Below are positions 34,410 through 43,165 of a stretch of 64,000 nucleotides of DNA, in pieces. Position numbers and translations under genes: made by a program. Below the pieces are notes generated by a model. It saw only the letters and a program-made list of their open reading frames with translations, was not told the origin of the DNA and did not search any database. Positions within the stretch are counted from its first letter, which is position 1. Each line of letters starts with the position of its first letter. Source of the DNA: an uncultured Lachnospiraceae bacterium (GTDB lineage Bacteria > Bacillota > Clostridia > Lachnospirales > Lachnospiraceae); contig CAJTLB010000009.1 of the NCBI GenBank assembly GCA_910577045.1, positions 1-64,000 of the forward strand. The letters run 5' to 3'.

Positions 34410-34810
34410 ACTGGGAAAGATTAAATTTTAATGAGATTGGTTATTTTTGTAAAAGTACAAAAGCAAATACTGATTTTGCCTGTTACCCACTTAGTATAAA
34501 AATAGAGTGTATTATGGGGATTTTATCCTATTATGGAATCTATTCCTTTCAGGTGAATGATATAAAACAGTTCTTTTCCCTTCTACAAATAAAAAGTATC
34601 CACACTGGAACTATTTTTGTTCCTTCTATTAAAAAAATACAAACCATACTAGAAAAAATGGTTGACAGACATCAATTAAGCATAAAAGAATCTTATTTTT
34701 TTATTTCTGGTTTTCAGATGGACGAAGAAATTTATGCTTCAAAAATAAAGGAAGGATACCAAAAGGATTTTATTAATGGCTGGCTTTTATATAAAAAAAA
34801 GAATCCATAA
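34406..34810 (+). CDS. Hypothetical protein, 134 residues
   Basis: The ATG overlaps the TGA of the broken GH28 frame (ATGA), so it could be translated by coupling; no separate ribosome site is evident. The product starts MNWERLNFNEIGYF, has mixed helix/strand pattern, four cysteines near the N-terminal half and no membrane segment. I recognise no family. It may itself be a fragment left by the event that removed the GH28 3' half. Codon use and AT content resemble the neighbours. Confidence that it is expressed is moderate to low. Confidence 0.45.
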   Translation: MNWERLNFNEIGYFCKSTKANTDFACYPLSIKIECIMGILSYYGIYSFQVNDIKQFFSLLQIKSIHTGTIFVPSIKKIQTILEKMVDRHQLSIKESYFFISGFQMDEEIYASKIKEGYQKDFINGWLLYKKKNP

Positions 34811-34845
34811 AGAAAGAGGCGGGATCACTCCCTCCTCTTTAAAGC

Positions 34846-36627
34846 CTATCTATACCATTTTGCCTGTGCCTGGTACAGTTCATAATATTTTCCATTCTTA
34901 TCCATTAATTCATTATGTGTCCCCATCTCTACAATACGGCCTGCATCCATTACAATAATCCTATCTGCAATTTTCGCTGATCCCAGCCTATGGGTTACAA
35001 TAAATGCTGTTTTATCTTTAGATATTTCTGCAAATTTGTAATAAATATTTGCTTCTTCCAACGGATCAATTGCTGCTGTTGGCTCATCTAAAACGATCAT
35101 ATCATGGGCACGGTACAGCCCTCTTGCAATAGCAAGCCTCTGCCACTGTCCGCCAGATAAATCTATCCCGCCAAAATCCTTCCCTAACATTGTCTCTGTC
35201 CCATCTATAAATTTCCCATTTTCTAAAGGGAAATCCGCCTTTTCTAAAACTTCTTTTATATCTTCTGTTTTCTGGGCATCAGAAAGTTGTACATTTTCTG
35301 CTACTGTCATTTTATAACACTGGTATTTCTGGAATACGGCTGAAATTCCTTGATACAAAGTCTCTGGTGCCATTTCTTTTATATCTTTTCCGTCAATCAA
35401 TATTTTTCCCTTTGTCGGTAAATATAGGCCCATTAATAACCTAGTAAGCGTTGACTTGCCAGATCCATTTACGCCTACAATGGCAACTGTCTCCCCTTTA
35501 TCTATTGTAAAATTAACGTTCTCTAAAGCATTTTTTGTACTATTGGGATATGCAAAAGACACTTCTTTTAATTCTAACCTTTCTCGTTTTAACCTTTCTT
35601 TTTGCTTTCCTTCCCTCTCTTTTAAATTCAAAAATGCGTAATAATTCTGTGCTGCACCAAAATTACTTGTAATATTGCCAATCTGATAATTAAATACTCC
35701 TTCCATCCGGTCAAACATTTGATCTAAAGAAGAAAATACTGCTGCAAAAGCACCTATACTAATTTCTCCTTGGAATAAATAATAAAATAGCATAATAATC
35801 GTGCCCACATAACCGCTTAATAAAAAGAACCTTAAAGCAAGCTCCATTAATTCAGAATGTTTTGTCGTTTTCCATCGCAACTTAGTATATGTGCCTAAAT
35901 TATCCTGATATAATTTCTTTAAATATCCCTCTGCCTTCCACAACCTCGTTTCTTTTGCATATTCCCTTGTACAAATACATTTTTCAAAATATTCATATTT
36001 CCTACGGTACGGCGCAGATAGATTTTCCATCTTAGCATACATGTGCCTGCGGATTATAGAGCCTATTATAGTAGGCAGAAACGACAATCCAAACATAATA
36101 AGCAATGCTGGTTTTATAGAAAAAAAATAACAACCCATAAACAAAAAATAGGCAATTTCTTGTATTCCAATTTCTAAAGTAGAAAATACAACAGAAACAG
36201 CCGCTTCAAGCCCTACATATGCCTTATTAATATGGTCTAAAAATTGATTATTTTCATATACAATTGGATCAATCCGGGCTGCTTTCTCATTTAAGCTTTT
36301 CCCCAAATGCCCTTTTACCACCATACTAAAATTTTCTTGGATTAAATCATTTAATGCCCGTATTACTAAGACACCTATTAAAAACAATGCCATAGCAATG
36401 CCGCTTCCTAAAGCAAGCCCAATTGTCCCTTTCCCTTGGAGTAAAAGTTCTACTTTATTAAAAAAACTCTGTTTAAAAAATACATTACCTGCCGTACATA
36501 CCCCTGCGCTAATTAAAAACAAGAAAAAAAGCAGGAACATTCCGGGGCTTTTCTTTAAAGCAAGCCCTGTAATATGGCATATCATTTGTATTAACCCATA
36601 TAGTTTTTTAGTTGCTTTCTTTTCCAC
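34846..36627 (-). CDS. ABC exporter half-transporter, subunit 2
   Basis: I place the start at the GTG at 36627 (593 residues, MEKKATKKLYG), which has GGAGGGAG about 7 bases upstream; an ATG at 36675 would overlap the previous gene by 68 bp. Six membrane segments occupy residues about 25-310. The ATPase domain has Walker A GVNGSGKST, signature LSGGQWQRLAIARGL and Walker B MIVLDEPTAAID. The start overlaps the end of the other half-transporter by 20 bp, so the two are coupled and probably form a heterodimer. The substrate is unknown; a drug, peptide or lipid is possible. Confidence 0.88.
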   Translation of the reverse strand: MEKKATKKLYGLIQMICHITGLALKKSPGMFLLFFLFLISAGVCTAGNVFFKQSFFNKVELLLQGKGTIGLALGSGIAMALFLIGVLVIRALNDLIQENFSMVVKGHLGKSLNEKAARIDPIVYENNQFLDHINKAYVGLEAAVSVVFSTLEIGIQEIAYFLFMGCYFFSIKPALLIMFGLSFLPTIIGSIIRRHMYAKMENLSAPYRRKYEYFEKCICTREYAKETRLWKAEGYLKKLYQDNLGTYTKLRWKTTKHSELMELALRFFLLSGYVGTIIMLFYYLFQGEISIGAFAAVFSSLDQMFDRMEGVFNYQIGNITSNFGAAQNYYAFLNLKEREGKQKERLKRERLELKEVSFAYPNSTKNALENVNFTIDKGETVAIVGVNGSGKSTLTRLLMGLYLPTKGKILIDGKDIKEMAPETLYQGISAVFQKYQCYKMTVAENVQLSDAQKTEDIKEVLEKADFPLENGKFIDGTETMLGKDFGGIDLSGGQWQRLAIARGLYRAHDMIVLDEPTAAIDPLEEANIYYKFAEISKDKTAFIVTHRLGSAKIADRIIVMDAGRIVEMGTHNELMDKNGKYYELYQAQAKWYR

Positions 36628-38446
36628 CCGTTTCTCCCTCCCCTTCTTTGGTATACCAGCTTTGCTGTGTTTCATACATTACAGCATATACCCCTTGTTT
36701 CTCTAAAAGCTCCCTGTGTGTCCCTTGTTCTGCCACACAGCCATTTTTTAATACGTAAATATGGTCAGCAAGTTTTATAGAACCCAGCCTATGGCTAATA
36801 AAAATCGTAGCACGCCCTCTGCTAATTTCCCCAAACTTTTCATACAGCTCACTTTCACTAATGGGATCTAACGCTGCCGTAGGCTCGTCTAATAAAAGTA
36901 TGGGCGCGTCATTCATAAGAGCCCTTCCCATCACAAGCCGCTGCCACTGCCCTCCTGAAAGATCCACGCTATCTTTATCTAATTTCCCTAACCGGGTCTT
37001 ATAACCATACTTTAAAGCAGCTATTTCCTTATGTATCCCCAGCTTCTTTAAAATTTCCTGCATATCCTCCTTTTTATTGGCTCCCTCCATATTCCTGCTT
37101 CCTATCCCAATATTTTCTTCTACTGACAAATAATAACGGGCAAAATCTTGGAACGTACAAGAAAAAATTTGGAACCAATCCTGTTCTTTAAAACTCCTCA
37201 TCTCCATTCCATTATATAAAATTTCTCCCTCATAATCCCTGTAAAGCCCTGTTAAAAGTTTAATTAATGTAGATTTACCTGCTCCATTCTCCCCTACAAC
37301 CGCATAATGGGCTCCCTTTTTTAACACCATAGAAAATCCCTTTAGAATATCCACATCCGATCCGGGATAATGGAAAGTAACATTCCGAAATTCTAACTGC
37401 TCAAATTCTGGAACCTTTTGGGCAATATCCCCAGAAGTTTCCTTCCTTTCTGGCAGGGCTGCAAATTTTGTTAAATCCCTCATATATTCCTTGAACTTTG
37501 CAATTTGGGATACTGCCCTTGTCATCTCCCAGCCCATTAAATTTACTAAATCATAAATAGCAGTAGATAAGGAAACAAATAACCCAAGGCTTAAAGCCCC
37601 TGAAACAGCAAGCGGCACCATAATCAAACAAATAATAGAAGCCAAGATGCTAGTTACCATACTTCCGCCCTGCATATTAGCAGCAAATATAGCAGTCGCT
37701 TTAATATTTATTTTTCTGGCAGTTTCATATTGGTTATGCCACTGTTCATTTACTTTTTTTGTATATCCAAACAAGCTTCTTTCTTCTACTGTTTCACGCC
37801 CAGTCAATACATCAAATAAATACTTATGGCGCCTTTCATAAATAGCGGCCTCTTTATTTGCATGGTATATCTTCTGCCCGCCGCGCATAGAAATAAAAAT
37901 TAATGGAATTGTCATTACCATAACTACAATAGCAAGCCACCATACATGTAAAGCAATAATAAACAAGACGCCCACAATTCTTGGAATATAAACGACAAAA
38001 AAATTTAAAAACCGCTGGAGCATTTCATTCAAATTATTCTCTACGTTATTCAATACACGGTTCGTTAATTCTTCTGTTTCTGGATCTTCTAAAAGATAAT
38101 AGGAAAGACGGTCTCGTTTTTCTGTACACTCACAAAGTACCTGTTTATTCCCGCGGATCACAAAATGTTTTGTAAAGATTCTCCCAATATTATAAGATAT
38201 TCTTTTCCAGCTAACAATTAATAACATTAATACAAACCAGACAATTACTTCTTTATTAAACGACTGGTTTACTACTGCCTGTACCATTTTATCTAAAAAT
38301 TCTGCTACAACAACTACCTGAAAAACATTTACTAAAGCAGTTATTGCCTTTTGTATTGTTACGGCTATTGTACTAACAGGATCACAGGAAAATGGTATTT
38401 TATACATATCTAACCATGTATATTTCCTTTCTTTTAAAACAAACAT
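36608..38446 (-). CDS. ABC exporter half-transporter, subunit 1
   Basis: A 612-residue fusion of membrane and ATPase domains. Six membrane segments lie in residues about 15-320. The ATPase domain has Walker A GENGAGKST, signature LSGGQWQRLVMGRAL and Walker B ILLLDEPTAALD with the catalytic glutamate. It follows the DUF3298 lipoprotein by 20 bp and overlaps its partner, so lipoprotein and both half-transporters form one operon. The LSGGQWQR form of the signature is common in exporters of peptides and drugs, but no precursor peptide is seen nearby. Confidence 0.88.
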   Translation of the reverse strand: MFVLKERKYTWLDMYKIPFSCDPVSTIAVTIQKAITALVNVFQVVVVAEFLDKMVQAVVNQSFNKEVIVWFVLMLLIVSWKRISYNIGRIFTKHFVIRGNKQVLCECTEKRDRLSYYLLEDPETEELTNRVLNNVENNLNEMLQRFLNFFVVYIPRIVGVLFIIALHVWWLAIVVMVMTIPLIFISMRGGQKIYHANKEAAIYERRHKYLFDVLTGRETVEERSLFGYTKKVNEQWHNQYETARKINIKATAIFAANMQGGSMVTSILASIICLIMVPLAVSGALSLGLFVSLSTAIYDLVNLMGWEMTRAVSQIAKFKEYMRDLTKFAALPERKETSGDIAQKVPEFEQLEFRNVTFHYPGSDVDILKGFSMVLKKGAHYAVVGENGAGKSTLIKLLTGLYRDYEGEILYNGMEMRSFKEQDWFQIFSCTFQDFARYYLSVEENIGIGSRNMEGANKKEDMQEILKKLGIHKEIAALKYGYKTRLGKLDKDSVDLSGGQWQRLVMGRALMNDAPILLLDEPTAALDPISESELYEKFGEISRGRATIFISHRLGSIKLADHIYVLKNGCVAEQGTHRELLEKQGVYAVMYETQQSWYTKEGEGETGGKESN

Positions 38447-38466
38447 AAAAAGATCCCCCTTTTTAT

Positions 38467-39231
38467 TTACTTAGAAATTAACACCCCAAGGCTTCCTTCC
38501 GCATGCCCAAAGCCAAAAGAACCTTCTATAAATTCAATACAAATTTGTTCCTCCCAATAATACCAATTTATCCTATTATTATTTAGTGCATCTAGGATTT
38601 CCTGTTCCATCTGTATATTGCTAAAATCAATTTCTGGGTAATTTTCATAAAGCTGGTTTTCAATAGTTCCTGCTAATTCTTTGTCTATCGTTACTATATC
38701 AGATAATTGTATAGCCTCCCCTGTTTCTGCATTTAAATTATATGTATGGGTATAATTATTTGGATGAGGCCCGCCTTCTTCTACAGTACTTGAAATTACG
38801 ATACAGACAACTTCCCTATCACACCTAGTAACCGTTGCTTCTGTAACTTGCCCAAACTGATAAGTGGCATCTATTGCTTGATAATCCTTAGCAAATGCTT
38901 CTGTACTATCCAAAAAATTTGTACTTTGTTCCTTCCATTCTTTATTAATATTCTCAATTGCTATTGATAACGCCTGATAATTATCCCCACTCACAGAAAA
39001 AGCAGGATACTCAGCATAAATAAGTTCCTGTCCTGAACTGTCTTTTCTTGTATCCCGGATAATTTTATAAGAGATCTCTGGAACTAAACTATCATTTGTT
39101 GTTTGTTTTATTGTATTTTCTACATTTAAAGTTGTCTCATTCTTACCTATACTTTCCCCCTTACTACAGCCTGTAAAAATTATGCACAAAAAAAATAAGG
39201 CACTCCACAATTTTATAATTCTCTTTTTCAT
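38467..39231 (-). CDS. Lipoprotein with DUF3298 domain
   Basis: The 254-residue product has a lipoprotein signal (FFLCIIFTGC, cleavage before the cysteine near residue 22), a polar linker and then the DUF4163/DUF3298 pair (YPAFSVSGDNYQALS and EEGGPHPNNYTHTYNLN). These extracellular domains occur in PdaC-type wall enzymes and anti-sigma factors of the RsiV type, where they bind glycans or lysozyme. Here there is no enzyme domain or membrane anchor other than the lipid. It is the first gene of the operon with the ABC exporter. A GGAGG box precedes the ATG. Confidence 0.85.
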   Translation of the reverse strand: MKKRIIKLWSALFFLCIIFTGCSKGESIGKNETTLNVENTIKQTTNDSLVPEISYKIIRDTRKDSSGQELIYAEYPAFSVSGDNYQALSIAIENINKEWKEQSTNFLDSTEAFAKDYQAIDATYQFGQVTEATVTRCDREVVCIVISSTVEEGGPHPNNYTHTYNLNAETGEAIQLSDIVTIDKELAGTIENQLYENYPEIDFSNIQMEQEILDALNNNRINWYYWEEQICIEFIEGSFGFGHAEGSLGVLISK

Positions 39232-39297
39232 TTTACTCCTCCCCCAAACATAATTTCTTAATCATAAAGTCTATCATAAAATAAAAGAATATACAAG

Positions 39298-39329
39298 AAA
39301 AAACGGTATAGTCCCCTACACCGTTTTTT
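39298..39329. terminator. Bidirectional terminator after the cell-wall-binding protein gene
   Basis: A 10-bp stem (AAAAAACGGT with ACCGTTTTTT) extended by an inner AT pair closes a short loop, with A/T ends on both strands. It lies 23 bp after the stop of the minus-strand gene and separates it from the lipoprotein operon. Confidence 0.85.
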
Positions 39330-39352
39330 CTGCTTCTCTTATATAAATTTAT

Positions 39353-41659
39353 TTATGGCATCCATGCTCCATTTGCATCCACTCTATAGCCATCTGGTGT
39401 GATGGTATCCATATAACATGCCCCATCTGCCCCCAGATAATACCATTTTCCGTCTGCTGTCTGAACCCAGCCAACTTTCATGGAACCATTTCCATTTAAG
39501 AAATACCATTTTCCATTTGTATCCTGCAGCCAGCCAGTTTTCATATCTCCATTTATATTATCTAAATAATACCACGTGCTGCCTATATTTTGCCAGCCAG
39601 TAGCCATCTCACAGTTATCCTTTAAAAAATACCATGTCCCATTTGGGTCCTGGTACCAACCTGTAAGTAATACACTATCTGCCCCTGCATAATACCAAAG
39701 GTTCCCCTTCATTACCCATTCTGATTTTGCATAAGCCCCATCTGCCTTTACAAAACGCCTAATACCATTATAACTATATACTCCTGTGCCCCTAGTAGAA
39801 ACCGCTACACTTGAAGAACTGCTGTCATCAGAATCATCACTGCTGCTGTTGTTATTATTGCCTGGCTTATCATTATTTCCTGGTTTATTATCCTCGCCTG
39901 GTTTGTCGCCTTCCTCCGGCTTATTGTCTGGGCTGTCACTATTATCAGAATCACCATTATATTGTACTAAATTTGCAAATACAAACGTACTAAAACTTGT
40001 TACAGAAAAAGTAATCGTCCCATCTGCATTTTTGGCTGGATAGATTGGTTCATAAGTCCCATCTGCATGATAATGGAGGATTACTAATTTATTCAACAGT
40101 ACTCCTTCTGGCGGAAGCATTGTAATTGTTACAGGGCATGTTAATTTACCAGAAACCGCTGTCCCATTCTTTTCCAATTCAATACTTACCTGTACAATAT
40201 TTTCATATAATTTCTCATTAACTTCTTTTTCTTCTCCTGCTTCCAGTTTACCAAAATTCACTCCTACTACTTTAGCAGCCGCTGAACCGCCAGTCACTGC
40301 TTCTGATGCAATTCCTGCCCCTACTATCTGGATACTGTCTTTATTAATTCCTTCATGTGTTACGGACGTTTCCTGCATGGTTATTCCATTTTTTTCAATA
40401 TATTCTTTTTCCAAGCTGGCTATCTGTCCTAAAAGCTCTTTATCTGTCTGCATAGCGGAGGCTACGCTTTCTATCCCCGCTTCAGAAATCACTGTTGTAA
40501 TATTGTCTGTTGTTGCATCTTGGAACGCTTCCTTTACTTCCCCTACAATATCACTTACTTCAAAACCGCCAGCACTTACTTCGGAATCTGGCAAAGAATT
40601 CGCAACTACCTCAATATTTCCAGAAAGTGCCCTTACTGTACTATCAAACGTTACTCCCTCTCCTTCTTCTGTCATAGCCTTACGGATTGTTTTCTCCCAA
40701 TCTGTTGATGTTACAAGCCCTTCATCCTTATTATAAACTTCCCTTATATAATAATGATTCCTACCCTTTCCATCCATCACAATCAAGTTTATCTCATAAC
40801 CGCCTGCCCCCGCAACTGGCTCCCAATTAATAATTGTCGGCAATGTTTCTCCTTCTTTTGCAGTCCACCATACTTTTGTTGTGTTACCAACCCTTTCTTC
40901 TGGTTCAGTATAAACATATGGCTCTGACACAACACTTTCACTATCTCCGCATGTCTTATCACCTACTGAAATAATCTCTACTGTGTATGTCCCACTCTTA
41001 TTAATATGGCTTGCATAATTAAGCTTTCCTTTATTATTGTAGGTTGCTGTACTAATTTTTACTTTACCATCACAAAGTAAAGCAATGTCATATCTCCCGT
41101 CTGCCTCTTCTACAGTGGTAAACATAATTTTACCTGGCTCCTCGCTTCCACTCCATTTTACATCTGACACAGCAGGAATAGCAGGAAGTACCTTAGCAGA
41201 ACATGTATATGTATATTTTTCATCCTTAAAATAACTGTCCCATGTTTCCCTTATAATAGATAGATAACCATTTTCTCCAAGATTAGTATATTTAAAATAC
41301 TCGTTATTTTTGCTAATCTCTACTGTATCCGTATCTGTTGTTATCCAAAGCATTTTTCCACTATAAGCACTGCGGAGCCCATACCGGAACTCTATTGTGC
41401 CAACTTTACTATTACTACTATTATAAATAGTAATTGTATACAATTTAGCTTGTTCCTCAGCTTTCTCCAAGCTTATCCTTACTTCACCAGAATCTATCTG
41501 CACTTCTTTTTTCTCTTCCACTTCTCCCGGGCGTACTATACTGCCATCCTCTGTTTCAGTTGAACCTGTTGCCATTACTGCAAAATTTGACATACAAAAT
41601 AATACCATTACTGCTGTCATTATACTAAAATGACCCCATATACGTTTTAAAAATCTCAT
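39353..41659 (-). CDS. Secreted protein with C-terminal cell-wall (choline-type) binding repeats
   Basis: The 768-residue product has a signal peptide (residues about 1-32, ending VMATGS). A large extracellular part of beta-rich, fibronectin-like character follows (about 60-560), then a low-complexity P/G/D/N/S linker (about 565-615) and at least five CW-binding repeats (about 630-768) with the GWYQDPNGTWYFL and GWLQDTNGKWYFLNGNG pattern. Such repeats attach proteins non-covalently to wall polymers. No catalytic residues were recognised; it may be an adhesin or structural wall protein. Its promoter carries a LytTR-type operator (41691-41758), so expression is probably controlled by a two-component or quorum-type system. 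Confidence 0.88.
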   Translation of the reverse strand: MRFLKRIWGHFSIMTAVMVLFCMSNFAVMATGSTETEDGSIVRPGEVEEKKEVQIDSGEVRISLEKAEEQAKLYTITIYNSSNSKVGTIEFRYGLRSAYSGKMLWITTDTDTVEISKNNEYFKYTNLGENGYLSIIRETWDSYFKDEKYTYTCSAKVLPAIPAVSDVKWSGSEEPGKIMFTTVEEADGRYDIALLCDGKVKISTATYNNKGKLNYASHINKSGTYTVEIISVGDKTCGDSESVVSEPYVYTEPEERVGNTTKVWWTAKEGETLPTIINWEPVAGAGGYEINLIVMDGKGRNHYYIREVYNKDEGLVTSTDWEKTIRKAMTEEGEGVTFDSTVRALSGNIEVVANSLPDSEVSAGGFEVSDIVGEVKEAFQDATTDNITTVISEAGIESVASAMQTDKELLGQIASLEKEYIEKNGITMQETSVTHEGINKDSIQIVGAGIASEAVTGGSAAAKVVGVNFGKLEAGEEKEVNEKLYENIVQVSIELEKNGTAVSGKLTCPVTITMLPPEGVLLNKLVILHYHADGTYEPIYPAKNADGTITFSVTSFSTFVFANLVQYNGDSDNSDSPDNKPEEGDKPGEDNKPGNNDKPGNNNNSSSDDSDDSSSSSVAVSTRGTGVYSYNGIRRFVKADGAYAKSEWVMKGNLWYYAGADSVLLTGWYQDPNGTWYFLKDNCEMATGWQNIGSTWYYLDNINGDMKTGWLQDTNGKWYFLNGNGSMKVGWVQTADGKWYYLGADGACYMDTITPDGYRVDANGAWMP

Positions 41660-41690
41660 AATTGCTCTCCCTTCTTAAAATTATGATATT

Positions 41691-41758
41691 ATTATAGTAT
41701 AAAAATCTCCTTTTTGTATAAATTCGGCACAGTTCGCACTTTTTAGGGTATGGTTTGC
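41691..41758 (-). promoter_or_regulatory. LytTR-type operator and -10 of the cell-wall-binding protein gene
   Basis: Two 9-bp direct repeats, ACAGTTCGC (41729-41737) and ATGGTTTGC (41750-41758), are separated by 12 bp, the spacing of AgrA/LytTR-type regulator sites. A perfect TATAAT (minus strand 41696-41691) lies 33 bp from the near repeat. No -35 element is apparent, which fits an activator-dependent promoter. The same layout is found at 48155-48222. Confidence 0.75.
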
Positions 41759-41759
41759 A

Positions 41760-41945
41760 GAGATACAGTCTTTGCAGTCTGAATATGACAGTATCAGTAA
41801 GGAGCAGACCAAGACCGCCACCGAATTAGCGTATGCGGAGGTAATCGGCTACAACAGGAAGAACCTTGCGAGGGAGCTTTAGAACGAGAGCCGACAGTAT
41901 AAAACAGCAAATCAAAACAAAGCGGATGGAGGAAATTTAATGTGA
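41760..41945 (+). pseudogene. Decayed coding fragment of probable mobile-element origin
   Basis: In one frame the plus strand reads EIQSLQSEYDSISKEQTKTA and on to RKNLAREL, an in-frame TAG at 41880-41882, then NESRQYKT to a TGA at 41943-41945. It has coding-like, less AT-rich codon use and helix-rich sequence, unlike surrounding intergenic DNA. It resembles the C-terminal end of relaxase or mobilisation proteins, but this is a guess from style. The start is missing and one stop interrupts it. It partly overlaps the operator region, so an element probably inserted upstream of the wall-protein gene. Confidence 0.45.
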
Positions 41946-42043
41946 ATTTTATTGTAAAGGCAAGTGTTTTTTTGTATAATAGAGATACGATAGGAGCAAG
42001 CTGTATTGTATCTTCTGCTGAATTGCAATAGCGAGGTGGTAAA

Positions 42044-42898
42044 ATGGCACAAAACACGCCAAAGCGTAAAATAAAAGACAGCGTGTTCACAAATTTATTT
42101 CAAGACAAAAAGTATCTGCTCCGACTGTATAAGGTGCTTCACCCAGAGGACAATAATGTAACAGAAGAAGATATAAAAGATGTTACTATCAAGCACATAC
42201 TGGTAGACGCAGACTATAACGACCTTGGATTTTCAGTTGGTGGCAGACTTATCATTTTAGTTGAAAATCAGTCAACATGGTCATTGAATATTATAATACG
42301 TGCGCTGATGTATCTTATACAAACATATCACGATTTTTTCAAGCGTACCAAGCAAAATCTGTATGGTTCTAAAAAAGTGAATATGCCAAAACCTGAACTA
42401 TATGTGATATTTACGGGTGAAAAACCGAAAAATCCGCTCGACATTATATCGCTTTCAAAAGACTTTTTTGATGGTGAAAAGATAGCGGTAGATGCAGAAG
42501 TCAAGGTACTTTATCAAGAGGACGAAAGCAACATAATCGGGCAGTATATTATTTTCTGTAAAGTATATAATGAGCAGAGAAAGAAATATGGGCAGACAAA
42601 GAAAGCGGTAACGGAAACAATCCGTATCTGTAAAAACCGAAACGTGTTAAAAGAATATCTTGAAAGTAAAGAACAGGAGGTTGTAGACATTATGATGACA
42701 TTATTTGATGATGAGCAGGTTTTGGAAGCATATGCAAAGGATATTGATGATAACGCTACACATAGGGAAGCAAGAGAAACAGCGAAACGAATGATAAAAA
42801 AGGGTAAAATGACACTGGAAGAAATTGCAGATTATGTTCCTTCATTGCCATTTGAAGAATTAAGAGAACTTGAAACAGAGGTTATGCAGTTGGTATAA
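42044..42898 (+). CDS. Rpn-family PD-(D/E)XK nuclease/transposase-like protein
   Basis: A 284-residue protein of the Rpn (YhgA-like) recombination-promoting nuclease type. The N-terminus (KRKIKDSVFTNLFQDKKYLLRLYK) matches these proteins, and the nuclease core has NDLGF followed by ILVENQSTWS, corresponding to the D and E-x-Q active-site positions. The C-terminus has the ETAKRMIKKGKMTLEEIADY helical tail. Such proteins nick DNA in vitro and are often in mobile regions. A GAGGTGG box precedes the ATG. It is plus-strand, unlike its neighbours, between a decayed fragment and a tnpW remnant, so it was likely acquired. Confidence 0.85.
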   Translation: MAQNTPKRKIKDSVFTNLFQDKKYLLRLYKVLHPEDNNVTEEDIKDVTIKHILVDADYNDLGFSVGGRLIILVENQSTWSLNIIIRALMYLIQTYHDFFKRTKQNLYGSKKVNMPKPELYVIFTGEKPKNPLDIISLSKDFFDGEKIAVDAEVKVLYQEDESNIIGQYIIFCKVYNEQRKKYGQTKKAVTETIRICKNRNVLKEYLESKEQEVVDIMMTLFDDEQVLEAYAKDIDDNATHREARETAKRMIKKGKMTLEEIADYVPSLPFEELRELETEVMQLV

Positions 42899-42978
42899 TT
42901 AGTGAAACAACTTAATATCAAAATAACAGCGTAAAGGCGCATGGAACCATGCGTCTTTTTGCACCTAAAAGGAGGAAC

Positions 42979-43131
42979 ATGAGTGACAATATTCAGACCA
43001 ACACCACAGGGCCATTAATATCCTGTTTACAACAGAAGATTGATAAGACAAGGTATTTAGTCGAGGTAGTAATTTTTTCTATACTTGTGGCTACCTTAAG
43101 CCACCGTCTAAAGCCAGTGGAATTGCGGTAG
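42979..43131 (+). pseudogene. Remnant of tnpW (transposon-encoded small protein)
   Basis: From ATG 42979 (AAGGAGGAAC ahead) the frame reads MSDNIQTNTTGPLISCLQQK and on to DKTRYLVEV. The T-x-I/L-x-x-K-I-x-x-T-x-Y-x-V-x-V pattern resembles the N-terminal part of TnpW proteins, which accompany transposons and conjugative elements in Clostridia. After VEV the usual EDKLLRLI ending is replaced by unrelated codons that run into a hairpin (43089-43133). So the 3' end was lost. Confidence 0.5.
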
Positions 43132-43133
43132 CC
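43089..43133. repeat. Hairpin-forming inverted repeat at an element boundary
   Basis: GGCTACC (43089-43095) and GGTAGCC (43127-43133) form a 7-bp outer stem; CCAC and GTGG form an inner stem. The first about 20 bases resemble 59546-59565, the start of another mobile scar. It could be a transposon end or the terminator of a lost gene. Confidence 0.45.
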
Positions 43134-43165
43134 TTATTTCAAACTGCAAAACAATTTCTTGCTAT

